Below, piece by piece: positions 44,449 to 53,012 of a stretch of 64,000 nucleotides of DNA. Position 1 is the stretch's first letter. Each line of letters opens with the position of its first letter. A model generated the notes under the pieces. The model was not told the origin of the DNA and did no database searches. It saw nothing but the letters and a program-made list of their open reading frames with translations. This DNA is from Pseudomonas shirazensis (GTDB lineage: Bacteria > Pseudomonadota > Gammaproteobacteria > Pseudomonadales > Pseudomonadaceae): contig NZ_JABWRD020000001.1 of NCBI RefSeq assembly GCF_014268785.2, positions 757,001 to 821,000 of the forward strand, read 5' to 3'. A program made the translations under genes and the position numbers.

Positions 44449-46071
44449 CTATTGTTGCGAAGGGGGCGGCGGGGTTACTACGGGCAGCGCGATCCTCATC
44501 GTCGTGCCCTTCCCCAGCTCGCTCTCGACGCTGACCTGGCCACCGGACTGATTGACGAAACCATACACTTGGGACAGCCCCAGGCCAGTGCCTTTGCCGA
44601 CGGCTTTGGTGGTGAAGAAAGGTTCGAACAACCTTTCAAGGTTGGCCGCATCGATGCCCTGCCCTTGGTCAGTAACGCTGATGATCACAGTCGGCGCACT
44701 GGCTGGCGAAGAAAGCGCAGGTGCGGCACTCACCGCCAGCGTTATGTCGCCCGCGCCCTGCATTGCATCGCTGGCATTGATTACCAGGTTGACCAGCGCC
44801 GTCTCGAATTGATTTGGATCGGTGTTGACGTAGTGGTCTTGCTCTGGAAGTGACAGCTCGATACGGATGTTTGTCCCGACCATGCTGCGCAGCATCTCGG
44901 CAATTTGCTGCACGCGCTGCGCCGCCAGAAAGGTTTCCGGCTTCAATGTCTGGCGGCGGGCGAAGGCCAGCAATTGCCCGGTGAGTTTGGTCGCTCGGTC
45001 TGTAGTTTCCAGGATCAGATCAATGAAACGGTGTTGCTTGTCGCCCGCTCCGGGATTGCGCCGCAGCAGCTCTGCCGCGTTGCGGATGATGGTGAGAATG
45101 TTGTTGAAGTCATGGGCCACGGCACCGGTTAGCTGGCCGATGGCTTCAAGCTTCTGCATCTGCCACAGTTGCGCCTCGGCGGCGAGCAGGTCGCGTGAGC
45201 GCGCTTGCACCTCAACTTCCAGCAGTTCGTTGAAGTTACGCAGTTGGTCTTCTGCGTCATGCCGGTCATGCACGTCGATGGAAGTGCCGTACCAGCGCAG
45301 GATCTGCCCTGAATGCGGCTCTCGATAGGGCGTAGCGCGGACCATGAACCAGCGGTAGGTGCCGTTTTGCCCGCAGAGGCGATGTTCGGTCCTGAAGTCC
45401 TGCCCGCTCGCCCGGGCCAGTGCGAAATCTTGCACTGTTTTGCCAACGTCCTCAGGGTGAAGACCAGCATGCGTCATCAGCCCGTTACCCGCCCCATCGA
45501 CGGCCGCGCCGAAATATTCCTGCCAGCGGTTGTTGACGAACACCAGACTGCCTTGTGCATCACATACCCACGCCAGCTGCGGCATGGTGTTGGCCAGAAT
45601 CTCGAAGGCCGCTTCGCTCTCATCGAGCCGTGCCTGGGTGCGGTGGCGCTCGGTCAGGTCGCTGGCTGCACCAAACCACTCGATGAGCTCGCCGGACTGG
45701 TCAAAAATAGGCACCGCTCTGGAATGGGTCCATCCAAAACTGCCGTCGGCGAGCAACACTCGATGCTCCAGTTCGAACACGGATTGAGTGCGGATCGCTT
45801 GCTCGACCGCCGCCAACACCTGGATGCGGTCTTCGTCTGGAATGTATTTCTCGATCCAGCTCCGGCATGGCTCAGCGGTCTCTTCGAAAAAGCCCTGACC
45901 GGTCAACTCATGCATCTGAGTCCAGTCGGGACTCATGCGGTAGATGGTGGTACCGGTGGCCCTGACCAGTGCGCGGAAGCGCAACTCGCTGTCATGCACG
46001 GTGCTGCTGCTTCCTGTTGCGGACAGCGGCGGCCTGGCGCGTTCAGTTCGAAGTGTTGGTCGATGTTCCAT
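44449..46071 (-). CDS. PAS-domain sensor histidine kinase
   Basis: 540 residues, soluble. Two PAS domains (about 28-150 and 160-275), a HisKA domain with phospho-acceptor in GAVAHDFNN (about 319) and HATPase_c (about 420-535, [39 protein letters not shown]). No membrane segment and no receiver domain in the protein. ATCATG-type start at 46071 with AGGGACAGC upstream. Its receiver partner has probably collapsed in the adjacent remnant at 44354-44448, so it may now signal through other receivers. Confidence 0.88.
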   Translation of the reverse strand: MEHRPTLRTERARPPLSATGSSSTVHDSELRFRALVRATGTTIYRMSPDWTQMHELTGQGFFEETAEPCRSWIEKYIPDEDRIQVLAAVEQAIRTQSVFELEHRVLLADGSFGWTHSRAVPIFDQSGELIEWFGAASDLTERHRTQARLDESEAAFEILANTMPQLAWVCDAQGSLVFVNNRWQEYFGAAVDGAGNGLMTHAGLHPEDVGKTVQDFALARASGQDFRTEHRLCGQNGTYRWFMVRATPYREPHSGQILRWYGTSIDVHDRHDAEDQLRNFNELLEVEVQARSRDLLAAEAQLWQMQKLEAIGQLTGAVAHDFNNILTIIRNAAELLRRNPGAGDKQHRFIDLILETTDRATKLTGQLLAFARRQTLKPETFLAAQRVQQIAEMLRSMVGTNIRIELSLPEQDHYVNTDPNQFETALVNLVINASDAMQGAGDITLAVSAAPALSSPASAPTVIISVTDQGQGIDAANLERLFEPFFTTKAVGKGTGLGLSQVYGFVNQSGGQVSVESELGKGTTMRIALPVVTPPPPSQQ

Positions 46072-46353
46072 GAGCTGTCCCTGAGCTGGAAGTTGCCATG
46101 CAGACCCGGTCGGATCGCGCGTGATTACGCAGGAGAGGGCATGCTTGCTCGTGGAGTTCAGTGTAAATGGCCATGGTGCGATATGCGGCGCGCATCTGGG
46201 CAGGGGTATTCGCGATCCGTACCGCGATTGTTGTGTCGCTGAACCAGGCAGGCAATGGAACTGAACGATGGCAAATTCGGCCGGTTCAAAGTGCTGTCAG
46301 CGGATTGCCGGCACTCAGGTGGCAGCCCGCATCATCCAGCAGGAGTATCAACC

Positions 46354-46578
46354 ATGGACACCTATCACCTGACACCCACTGCCGATGGCTGGGAATTGAA
46401 AAAGACCGGCGCCGAACGCGCCACCGAACGCAGTGCAACCAAAGCCGCCTTGGTCGCCCAACTGGGTGAACTGTTTGCCAGCAAGACTGCGTCCGTCAAG
46501 ATTCACAAGGCTGACGGCACCCTTGAAGAAGAGCGCACCTACCCGCGTTCAGCCGATCCGCGGCGCAGCGAGGGGTGA
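46354..46578 (+). CDS. DUF2188-type small protein
   Basis: 74 residues, MDTYHLTPTADGWELKKTG at the start, an alanine/lysine-rich helix in the middle and KIHKADGTLEEERTYPR near the end. That pattern matches the DUF2188 family, whose role is not established. AGCAGGAGTATCAACC is a good ribosome site. Its stop and the next start share TGATG, so translation of the helix-hairpin-helix gene is probably coupled. The 282-nt gap upstream shows no convincing gene. Confidence 0.75.
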   Translation: MDTYHLTPTADGWELKKTGAERATERSATKAALVAQLGELFASKTASVKIHKADGTLEEERTYPRSADPRRSEG

Positions 46579-46994
46579 TGGAAGTCAGCGCCTCAAGCCT
46601 GGGCATCGATCTGAGCCACGACTCTGCCGGCTGGTACAAGTGGCTGCTGGCGTGCTTTCTCGTTGGTAAACGGATTCGTTCGTCGGTGGCACTTGCGGCG
46701 TATCACGCGCTGGTGGTGGGCATTGGTCTGGACACTCCGGCAAAACTGGCGAGTTGCCCTCACCGTACTTTGGTGAGGCAGCTCGGCAGTGCTGGTTACG
46801 CTCGCTACGATGAATCCAACGCCAGGCGCCTGCATGCACTTGGCGGTCGCCTGCAAAGTGAGATGGCTAACTATTTGGACCTTAACGTCAAAGTGGATGC
46901 AGCTCGCCTGAGTCAATGGTTGCTCAGCTTCGACGGTATCGGTCCCAAGACGCTGGAAATATTCATGCGGGAGTTGCACAGCGCGCAACGGTGA
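46578..46994 (+). CDS. Small helix-hairpin-helix (HhH) protein
   Basis: 138 residues. The C-terminal segment LLSFDGIGPKTLEIFMREL is a helix-hairpin-helix motif of the HhH-GPD DNA-glycosylase kind, with lysine in the position used by endonuclease III. The protein ends ten residues later, before where the catalytic aspartate of such enzymes would lie, and no iron-sulfur cysteines are present. DNA binding is plausible; glycosylase activity is not supported. The ATG overlaps the DUF2188 stop (TGATG). No wider family is recognised. Confidence 0.6.
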   Translation: MEVSASSLGIDLSHDSAGWYKWLLACFLVGKRIRSSVALAAYHALVVGIGLDTPAKLASCPHRTLVRQLGSAGYARYDESNARRLHALGGRLQSEMANYLDLNVKVDAARLSQWLLSFDGIGPKTLEIFMRELHSAQR

Positions 46995-47137
46995 ATCAAT
47001 TACATATTCCGGGGTATGCCGCGAGCGGAATGGCGCTGCACGAGGAGGCCTACGATTGTCGTCCTAGAGAATCAATGACGCGCGCTTTGGCCTCGGGGGT
47101 AGGGCGCGCACGGCATTTGATCAAGGATCACTCGCGT

Positions 47138-47320
47138 AATTCCCAGTCCGGCGGTTACGGGCTGGGGCTGAGCATCGCCAAGCGCATCGCAGAAAATCAA
47201 CAGGGCAGCCTGCTCTTGAGCAACCGCCAGGGCGGCGGGCTTTGCGTGCGTATTTTCATTGCCCAGCGCAAGGCCGACACGCGCCCATCAACGGTTGCGC
47301 ACGGTAGTCAGGGCGGGTGA
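47138..47320 (+). pseudogene. Fragment of a histidine kinase ATPase domain
   Basis: The frame reads NSQSGGYGLGLSIAKRIAEN, then GSLLLSNRQGGGLCVRIFI, which is the G2 box and last strand of a HATPase_c domain. The upstream part of the frame bears no kinase sequence, no start codon fits a short protein, and the DUF421 gene overlaps the last 33 bp on the other strand. It is best read as the 3' remnant of a deleted sensor kinase gene. Confidence 0.72.
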
Positions 47321-47980
47321 CCACACGCCATGCCCGCAGCGCGTGCATGAGCGCTGTTCGGCGCTGTCGTGGAATACGCTGAGGCCGCAGCTTACACAGC
47401 AGTACAGCCCGGGGCCGGGTGGTACCTTGTACTCCGGGCGATGCTCATCAGGCAGGACCGACAGGCCGGGCCGGGTTTCTTCGGCGGTGTAGAAATACAA
47501 ACTGACATCGCCGTCCGTTTCCAGAAGTCCAAGCCTGACCTGGCCCAGATGTTCGACGCCTTGCTGGCGCAACTCCATGAACAATTCTTTGGACGAGATA
47601 TTCAAGTTGCGCAGTGAGTGGATCTCATAGATGCCGTCTTTCACTACAGTAATGGGTACACCATCGATCCAGGCTTCACAGGTTTTACTACGCGTCATGA
47701 TGTAGATGGTTACGCGATAGAGCAGTAGCAGTGTCACAAATACCAGCGCAACGGGCAGTAGTGGCACATCTTCATAAAAAGTGACGTCACCCGCAGCGGA
47801 ACCCAAGGTCAGAATCACCACCAGCTCAAAACGCGAGAGTTGCTTGATCCCACGCCGGCCACTGAACTTGAGGAAGAAGAACACCGCTAGAAACGCGGCC
47901 AGTACGCGGCAGGCGACCTCCAGCAGAAACGTCCAGGGCAGGTCGCCCAGCAGCATGCGTTGCAACTCGAACGGCTCCAT
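47288..47980 (-). CDS. DUF421 (YetF-like) membrane protein with C-terminal zinc ribbon
   Basis: 230 residues. About three membrane segments in the first 100 residues (around 17-37, 50-70 and 75-95), then the DUF421 core with FSGRRGIKQLSRFE, LTLGSAAGD and CEAWIDGVPITVVKDG. The C-terminal tail has YCCVSCG and CTRCGHG, four cysteines able to bind zinc (about 195-218). DUF421 proteins are widespread envelope proteins without a settled function. The 3' end overlaps the kinase remnant. Confidence 0.85.
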   Translation of the reverse strand: MEPFELQRMLLGDLPWTFLLEVACRVLAAFLAVFFFLKFSGRRGIKQLSRFELVVILTLGSAAGDVTFYEDVPLLPVALVFVTLLLLYRVTIYIMTRSKTCEAWIDGVPITVVKDGIYEIHSLRNLNISSKELFMELRQQGVEHLGQVRLGLLETDGDVSLYFYTAEETRPGLSVLPDEHRPEYKVPPGPGLYCCVSCGLSVFHDSAEQRSCTRCGHGVWSPALTTVRNR

Positions 47981-48085
47981 CCATGACCTCGATTTCGATT
48001 GGCTTCGCTAGGATTGACCGCGGCTGGCATGGCGCAGTTCATCAAGCGCCAGGGCTGCCCCTATGAAACGAATTGGGCTTATTAT

Positions 48086-48111
48086 TTGTACAATATATTT
48101 ATTATGTACAA
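48086..48111. promoter_or_regulatory. Inverted repeat in the AT-rich region before the DUF6555-receiver operon
   Basis: TTGTACA and TGTACAA are perfect reverse complements, 12 nt apart, in an AT-rich patch unlike the surrounding DNA, about 100-125 nt before the DUF6555 start. It could be a regulator site at the operon promoter. A second structured patch at 48181-48205 (CCTAA-ATAC-TTAGG, with AGTCC/GGACT outside) holds the ribosome site AGGGGAGGA. Confidence 0.45.
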
Positions 48112-48210
48112 GAAAAGCCCCGCGCGCGCTGGAGAATGTAAGCGAAACTGTAAATTAGTGAATTTTCAGAATTGCCAGGCAGTCCTAAATACTTAGGGGA
48201 GGACTGCACA

Positions 48211-48498
48211 ATGTTGGGTCAAAAGTTATACATCGTTGAATACGCACTTCGCGGCGCCGAGCGTAACTTCGTTATCCGACTGGAGCGGATGGACAATGCC
48301 TTGGCGTGGCACTGGGCGGGGTGTGATGCCGGGATTGCGGTCATCCCGCGCTTCGGTCAGCACAATATAAAACATGTCAGCCGGCCCATGGCTGAACGCT
48401 ACGGATTGGAGAACGTGCGCTGGCGGCTCGCAGGGGCAGGCCCGGCAGTTGCTCTCGAACAGCCGTCGGCGAGCCGCGAGGTCGAGGAACCCCATTGA
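48211..48498 (+). CDS. DUF6555-family small protein
   Basis: 95 residues. The start at 48211 (MLGQKLYIVEYALRG) follows AGGGGAGGACTGCAC; the core NFVIRLERMDNALAWHWAGC and DAGIAVIPRF matches a short Pseudomonas family I know as DUF6555, with no known function. The C-terminal 25 residues are low in order. The stop overlaps the TTG start of the next gene by four bases, so the receiver protein is translationally coupled to it. Confidence 0.72.
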   Translation: MLGQKLYIVEYALRGAERNFVIRLERMDNALAWHWAGCDAGIAVIPRFGQHNIKHVSRPMAERYGLENVRWRLAGAGPAVALEQPSASREVEEPH

Positions 48499-48887
48499 AA
48501 TTCACGTCCGAAGGTGCGGTGCTGGCCGGCAAGTCGATACTGGTGATCGAGGATGAGCCCCTGCTGCAGGAGTTGATGTGCGCAATCCTCAGCGAACTGG
48601 GTGCGCAATGTTCGGCGTTTGCCAACGCCGAGGATGGCCTGATGGTATTGCTCAAGCGTCAGGATCAATACTCGCTGGTGATTGTCGACCACTCCTTGCC
48701 GGGTGATATCAAAGGGCTGGAATTGGCAGCGATGGTGCGCCAGCGCTGGCCCGCCACGCCTGTTCTGGTTACCTCCGGGCATGCCCTTCGGAGTAGCGAT
48801 CTGGGCGCTGACCAGCGTTTTTTGATGAAACCTTGGTCAGTCCAAGAGTTGAGCGCAGCGGTGTTCGCCGCGCTTGACGGCGATTAG
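48495..48887 (+). CDS. Single-domain response regulator receiver
   Basis: 130 residues and only a receiver domain: acidic pocket VIEDEP, phospho-acceptor aspartate in VIVDHSLPG (about 60), threonine in VLVTSGH and lysine in FLMKPW (about 113). There is no output domain, so it should act by phosphotransfer or protein binding. Translation starts at TTG 48495, overlapping the DUF6555 stop (ATTGA). The kinase partner is unknown; the receiver-less PAS kinase at 44449-46071 is one candidate. Confidence 0.82.
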   Translation: MKFTSEGAVLAGKSILVIEDEPLLQELMCAILSELGAQCSAFANAEDGLMVLLKRQDQYSLVIVDHSLPGDIKGLELAAMVRQRWPATPVLVTSGHALRSSDLGADQRFLMKPWSVQELSAAVFAALDGD

Positions 48888-48901
48888 CCACGCCTAAGTC
48901 A

Positions 48902-48919
48902 GGCGGGCCTCGGCCCGCC
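48902..48919. terminator. Hairpin terminator between convergent genes
   Basis: GGCGGGC-CTCG-GCCCGCC is a perfect 7-bp stem with four-base loop between the receiver gene (+) and the OBAP gene (-). Neither side has a long T-run, but the position and stability fit bidirectional termination. Confidence 0.65.
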
Positions 48920-48938
48920 CAAGCAAGTGCTAGAGGCG

Positions 48939-49739
48939 CTACTGTGACGAGCGGCTGTTGCTGGCGGGCGGCGTCGCTTTGGCGGGGTGATGCAGATGCG
49001 CCCCGGTCGGATCTTCGAGCTGAATTACATTGCCATGCTGCCAGCCATCCGCTGCCGCATCAGCCGGCGGTATCTTGATGTCGGCGCGTTGCGCACGCGT
49101 CCTCGCGCTGTCGACTCCCAGGCGTTGATTGCGCTGTTCGACCATCTTCGGATCAGCCTGGCCGTCTGCAGTAAAGCCCATCATCAGTTGCGGCACGCCA
49201 ACCGGCAGGGCCTTGTCCTGGTCGGTATGCCAGGTGTGCCAGGTCTTACCGTAGGTATGGGCGAGCCGCTGCATCAGCGCATGTTCTGCTACCTGCGGTA
49301 TGCCCGGGGCAATCAACTGGCCGGATGAAACCTCAAAGCCGTGGCTGTGCCACATGGCTTTTTCCTTGGCTGGCAAACCGGCGAACAGCTTTTCATCGAT
49401 GATGTATTCAACGCCCATGATCTTCGCCTGCTTGGTATTGCCGTCGAAGATCACGCACTGGATCACGTCCTCGTTGAGGATAGAGCAGTAATGGTGGGCC
49501 TCCATTTGCACGTCGGGGTGGCCGTTGTAGAAGTGAAAGCCATCCAGGTAGGCGTTGATGGCTTCGATTGGCGGTTTAGCCTGCAGGGTAGCGGCACCTG
49601 CTTCGAGTAGCTGGGTCTTCGCTGACTCAGGCCGGCCTGGCGTCTCCACCGGCGAATGTGTATCGGCAGCCGAGCATGCCCAAAGGGCGCCGCAGGCGAT
49701 GGAGAGTGATATCAGTTGGAGTGGCTGGCGCATATTCAA
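48939..49739 (-). CDS. OBAP (DUF1264) family lipoprotein
   Basis: 266 residues. N-terminal signal with a lipobox-like ACGALWAC (cysteine near 22), then the DUF1264/oil-body-associated protein domain with GFHFYNGHPDVQMEAHHYCS, YIIDEKLFAGLPAKEKAMWHSHGFE-type core and WHTWHTDQD. Plants use this family at oil bodies; the bacterial role is unknown. The C-terminus is rich in Ala/Pro/Ser. The ATG at 49733 is an alternative start. It lies alone. Confidence 0.8.
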   Translation of the reverse strand: MNMRQPLQLISLSIACGALWACSAADTHSPVETPGRPESAKTQLLEAGAATLQAKPPIEAINAYLDGFHFYNGHPDVQMEAHHYCSILNEDVIQCVIFDGNTKQAKIMGVEYIIDEKLFAGLPAKEKAMWHSHGFEVSSGQLIAPGIPQVAEHALMQRLAHTYGKTWHTWHTDQDKALPVGVPQLMMGFTADGQADPKMVEQRNQRLGVDSARTRAQRADIKIPPADAAADGWQHGNVIQLEDPTGAHLHHPAKATPPASNSRSSQ

Positions 49740-49808
49740 GCCCTGTGCAGAGTGTCCTCAAGGGACAACCCGCCGGCTTGAATACGACAGTGCCACTGAC
49801 CAATGGCA

Positions 49809-49988
49809 TTACGACTCGGCATTCTCGCGACGAGCGCGCTGGATGCGGCTGACCACGATCTGCACGACTACTGCAACCAGGCATAGCAGGCCGATGCGCC
49901 AGCTGCCCTCGACGGCGTAGTGCTCGGCTACCTTGCCAGCAAGGATGACGCTGAGAAAGATGGCGACAGGCAGGATCAATTTGTTCAT
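49809..49988 (-). CDS. Small two-helix membrane protein
   Basis: 59 residues: two hydrophobic segments (about 4-20 and 30-48) around AGKVAEHYAVEGSWRIG, then a basic C-terminal QRARRENAES. The start at 49988 (MNKLILPVAIFLSVI) is chosen because upstream residues are not membrane-like. No family is recognised. It lies between the OBAP gene and the monooxygenase gene. Confidence 0.6.
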   Translation of the reverse strand: MNKLILPVAIFLSVILAGKVAEHYAVEGSWRIGLLCLVAVVVQIVVSRIQRARRENAES

Positions 49989-50056
49989 TGCAAAAACCAC
50001 AGATGATTCAACGAGCCGCCATCCTACAGCTATGCGCACCATGCTCCTACTGCTGA

Positions 50057-51451
50057 TCAGGCAAAACGGAACGACGCGCCATGGGCCGAAGCCGGCAGGT
50101 AGCTGGAGCGGTCATTGCGCAGGCGTGAACGCAAGGTGCCGCTTTGTGGCTGGGTGCGGTACAGGCCACGTTTCTGCAAGGCCGGGATCACCAGTTCGAC
50201 GAAGTCTTCCAGGCTGCCCGGGCTGATCAGCGGGTTGATCATGTAGCCGCTGGTGCCGGAGATTGCTGCGTGCTCCTCGATGCGCTGCGCTACCTGCTCA
50301 GGCGTGCCGACCAGGATCAGGTCGGTGCCTCGGGTGACGCTGGCAAAGCGCTCTTTCACATCGCCAGCGGTCAGCGGCTTGCCGCTGCCGTCAGGGCGCA
50401 TCATGTACGAGGTCAGGCCTTCGGTGTGGGTCGCCAGGGGTTCGTTGTCGGCGTAGCGGCTGATGTCGATGCCCGTGTCGCCGGCGTAGCTGACCAGTTG
50501 CGCTTGCAGGTGGTAGTTGCTCTGCAGTTGCTCGTATTTGCGCTGCGCCTCGATTTCGGTTTTGGCGGTGACGATCCGCAGCACCGTCAGCGACTTTACA
50601 TCGTCGGCATGGCGACCACGGGCCTGCGCCTGGGCCCATATTTCATCCAGACCCTGACGGATTTCCAGCGGGTTGGACTTGGCGATGAAGATCAGCTCGG
50701 CGTGTTTGGCGGCAAACTCGCGCCCGCGCCCGGACCAGCCGGCCTGGATAAGCAGCGGTGTGCGCTGGGGTGACGGTGAGCTGAGGTGCGGGCCGGCGAC
50801 GCGGTAGTGTTCGCCAATATGGTTGATCGGCCGCACGCGTTCACCCTGGGCATAGAGTTGGCGGGACTTGTCGGCGACCACCGCGTCCTGCGCCCAGCTG
50901 CCTTCCCACAGCTTGTAGACCACATCGAGGAATTCTTCGGCACGCTCGTAGCGGTCATTATGCTTGATCATCTGTTCCAGGCCGAAGTTGCGCGCGGCGC
51001 TGTTCAGGTAGGAGGTGACGATGTTCCAGCCGACCCGGCCATTGCTCAGGTGATCCAGCGTGCTGAAGCGCCGGGCATGGGTGAAGGGATGTTCGTAGCT
51101 GGTGCTGACGGTGACCCCGAAGGCTAGGTTTTCAGTCACTGCAGCCAATGCCGGGATGATCATCAGCGGATCATTGGCAGGCGCTTCGACGGCCCACTTG
51201 AGGGCAGCGTCGGCTGTGCCGCCATAGCCATCGTAGAAGCCCAGCACATCGGCAAAGAACAGCATGTCGAGGTTGGCCTGATCGGCGATTCGCGCCAGGT
51301 TCGACCAGTAGCTCAGCGAGTTGATGCTCAGGCGTTCGTCGGCCGGGTGGGTCCACAGGCTCGGCGCACCGCCACAGCCGACACTGGCTTGTTCATACAG
51401 GGCAAACAGCAAAGGTTTGGGATCAGCTCCCGGGTGCGGCGAAGTGCTCAA
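50057..51451 (-). CDS. NtaA/SnaA/DszA-type flavin-dependent monooxygenase
   Basis: 464 residues, the longer luciferase-like subfamily that includes nitrilotriacetate, pristinamycin and dibenzothiophene monooxygenases. Marks are FADVLGFYDGYGG, RFSTLDHLSNGRVGWNIVTS (the STLDHLS flavin-site region), FVELVIPALQKRGL at the end, and TPLLIQAGWSGRGREFAAKH. GGAG sits seven bases before a TTG at 51451, which is the preferred start. A TTG at 51469 in frame is also possible. Sulfur or nitrogen scavenging from a xenobiotic-like compound is a fair guess; no flavin reductase is beside it. Confidence 0.85.
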   Translation of the reverse strand: MSTSPHPGADPKPLLFALYEQASVGCGGAPSLWTHPADERLSINSLSYWSNLARIADQANLDMLFFADVLGFYDGYGGTADAALKWAVEAPANDPLMIIPALAAVTENLAFGVTVSTSYEHPFTHARRFSTLDHLSNGRVGWNIVTSYLNSAARNFGLEQMIKHNDRYERAEEFLDVVYKLWEGSWAQDAVVADKSRQLYAQGERVRPINHIGEHYRVAGPHLSSPSPQRTPLLIQAGWSGRGREFAAKHAELIFIAKSNPLEIRQGLDEIWAQAQARGRHADDVKSLTVLRIVTAKTEIEAQRKYEQLQSNYHLQAQLVSYAGDTGIDISRYADNEPLATHTEGLTSYMMRPDGSGKPLTAGDVKERFASVTRGTDLILVGTPEQVAQRIEEHAAISGTSGYMINPLISPGSLEDFVELVIPALQKRGLYRTQPQSGTLRSRLRNDRSSYLPASAHGASFRFA

Positions 51452-51543
51452 GTTGCGGCTCCAGTCCAACAGAATTAGTTAGATTGAAGCGCACTAAAAA
51501 ATCTAAATAAACGACTTATTGGGAATATAAGACTCTGTTGCGG

Positions 51544-52140
51544 CTATATGACCGCATCTTTGAGGGTGCGCTCGATACCGCCCAGCAGCAGGCTCTGCAT
51601 CAAGCGCAGGCCCTCATCCTCGGCCAACCCGCGGCCCTGTAGCCAGCCAGGCAGTTGATTGAGCAGTGCGCCGAGCGCTTGCCCGGTGGCCGTCAGCGCC
51701 GGACCACTGAGGCGTGTCTGTGGTGCCACCAACTTCAGCAAGCCCGCCTGATAACGCAGGCGAACCAGCGCCAGCCGCGCCTGCTGCTCATCGCTCAGGC
51801 AACACAGATCGCGTTCGACCAGGCGGAACTGCAAGCCGCGCTCAGCGTGCAGTTGCCAGTGCGCTGCGATCACCGCAGGCAGCGCCGGCTTGCCTCGGGC
51901 CAAGGCCTTGCGGCCCTGGTCGAGGGTCGCCTGCAGCTCCTCGTACAACTCTTCGATCAGGTCATAGAGCAAATCCTGCTTGCTCGGAAAATGGTGATAC
52001 AGCGAGCCTGCAGTCAGGCCGACATGCGCCGCCAGCTCACGCATGCTGACCTGGCCAAAGCCCTTGGCGGCGAACAGTGCCATGGCCTTGTCGCGACGCT
52101 CGTCAAAATTGCTGCAGCGCAGGGCGGCATTGGCCGACAT
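51544..52140 (-). CDS. TetR-family regulator of the thiolase operon
   Basis: 198 residues: N-terminal TetR HTH (about 12-58, FGQVSMRELAAHVGLTAGSL, then YHHFPSKQDLLYDL) and a variable ligand-binding domain. It lies 12 nt after the 3-hydroxybutyryl-CoA dehydrogenase gene, so it is probably the last gene of the thiolase-dehydrogenase-TetR operon and may regulate it in response to an acyl-CoA or fatty acid. That is inferred from position only. Confidence 0.85.
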   Translation of the reverse strand: MSANAALRCSNFDERRDKAMALFAAKGFGQVSMRELAAHVGLTAGSLYHHFPSKQDLLYDLIEELYEELQATLDQGRKALARGKPALPAVIAAHWQLHAERGLQFRLVERDLCCLSDEQQARLALVRLRYQAGLLKLVAPQTRLSGPALTATGQALGALLNQLPGWLQGRGLAEDEGLRLMQSLLLGGIERTLKDAVI

Positions 52141-52152
52141 GGCGGGCGCTCC

Positions 52153-53001
52153 TCAGTAGGTGAAGAAGCCGCGACCGCTTTTGCGGCCGAGGTAACCGGC
52201 CGCGACCATTTCCCGCAGCAGCGGAGCAGGGCGGTACTTGCTGTCGTTGAAGCCATCGACGAATGCCTCCATTATCGCCAGCACTGTGTCCAGGCCGATC
52301 AGGTCAGCCAACGCCAGCGGGCCGATTGGCTGGTTGCAGCCCAGGCGCATACCGGTGTCGATGTCTTCAGCGCTGGCCAGGCCTTCCTGGCGCACGAAGA
52401 TGGCTTCGTTGATCATCGGCAGCAGGATACGGTTGACCACAAAGCCCGGACGGTTGCCAGCTGTGATCGGCGTCTTGCCGAGCTTTTCGGTCACCACCAA
52501 GGCCTGGGCGTAGGTGCTGTCGTCTGTCTGCAAACCACGGATGATTTCCACCAGCGCCATCATTGGCACCGGGTTGAAGAAGTGCACGCCGATAAAGCGC
52601 TCGGGGTGCTCGATGCCGGCGGCCAGCTGGGTTACCGACAGCGATGAGGTGTTGGTCGCGATCAGGCAATCGCTACTGACGTTGGCCGCGGCCTGTTGCA
52701 GGATGCGCTGCTTCAACTCAAGGTTTTCGGTCGCAGCCTCGATCAACAGCTGCACATCGCGCAGGTCTGCATAATCGGTGCTGGTGCGAATCCGGCCCTT
52801 TGCTGCTGCGGCCTTGTCGGCCTCGAGCGTGCCCTTGCTGACCTGGCGTTCGAGGTTCTTGTTCAAGGTCGCCATACCGCGCTCCAGCGCAGCATCGCTG
52901 ACGTCGATCAGCAGCACCTGATAGCCCGCCACTGCGCACACCTGGGCAATGCCGTTACCCATGGTCCCGGCGCCGATCACTGCAATCCGTTCAATGCTCA
53001 C
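52153..53001 (-). CDS. 3-hydroxybutyryl-CoA dehydrogenase
   Basis: 282 residues, HbdA/PaaH-type. Rossmann motif VIGAGTMGNGIAQVCA (8-23), the FIGVHFFNPVPMMALVEII catalytic histidine-and-asparagine region (about 138-155) and GYLGRKSGRGFFTY at the C-terminus. Oxidises 3-hydroxyacyl-CoA to 3-ketoacyl-CoA with NAD. It follows the thiolase gene by 11 nt, so the two enzymes handle butyryl- or crotonyl-derived CoA esters. The atoDAE locus at the window start could feed the same pathway with acetoacetyl-CoA. Confidence 0.93.
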   Translation of the reverse strand: MSIERIAVIGAGTMGNGIAQVCAVAGYQVLLIDVSDAALERGMATLNKNLERQVSKGTLEADKAAAAKGRIRTSTDYADLRDVQLLIEAATENLELKQRILQQAAANVSSDCLIATNTSSLSVTQLAAGIEHPERFIGVHFFNPVPMMALVEIIRGLQTDDSTYAQALVVTEKLGKTPITAGNRPGFVVNRILLPMINEAIFVRQEGLASAEDIDTGMRLGCNQPIGPLALADLIGLDTVLAIMEAFVDGFNDSKYRPAPLLREMVAAGYLGRKSGRGFFTY

Positions 53002-53012
53002 AACGCCGCTCC

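Noticed and set aside
46071..46353. Extra gene upstream of DUF2188 (frames beginning 46167 or 46255)
   Set aside because: No ribosome site and no recognisable protein sequence; the good ribosome site is at 46354.
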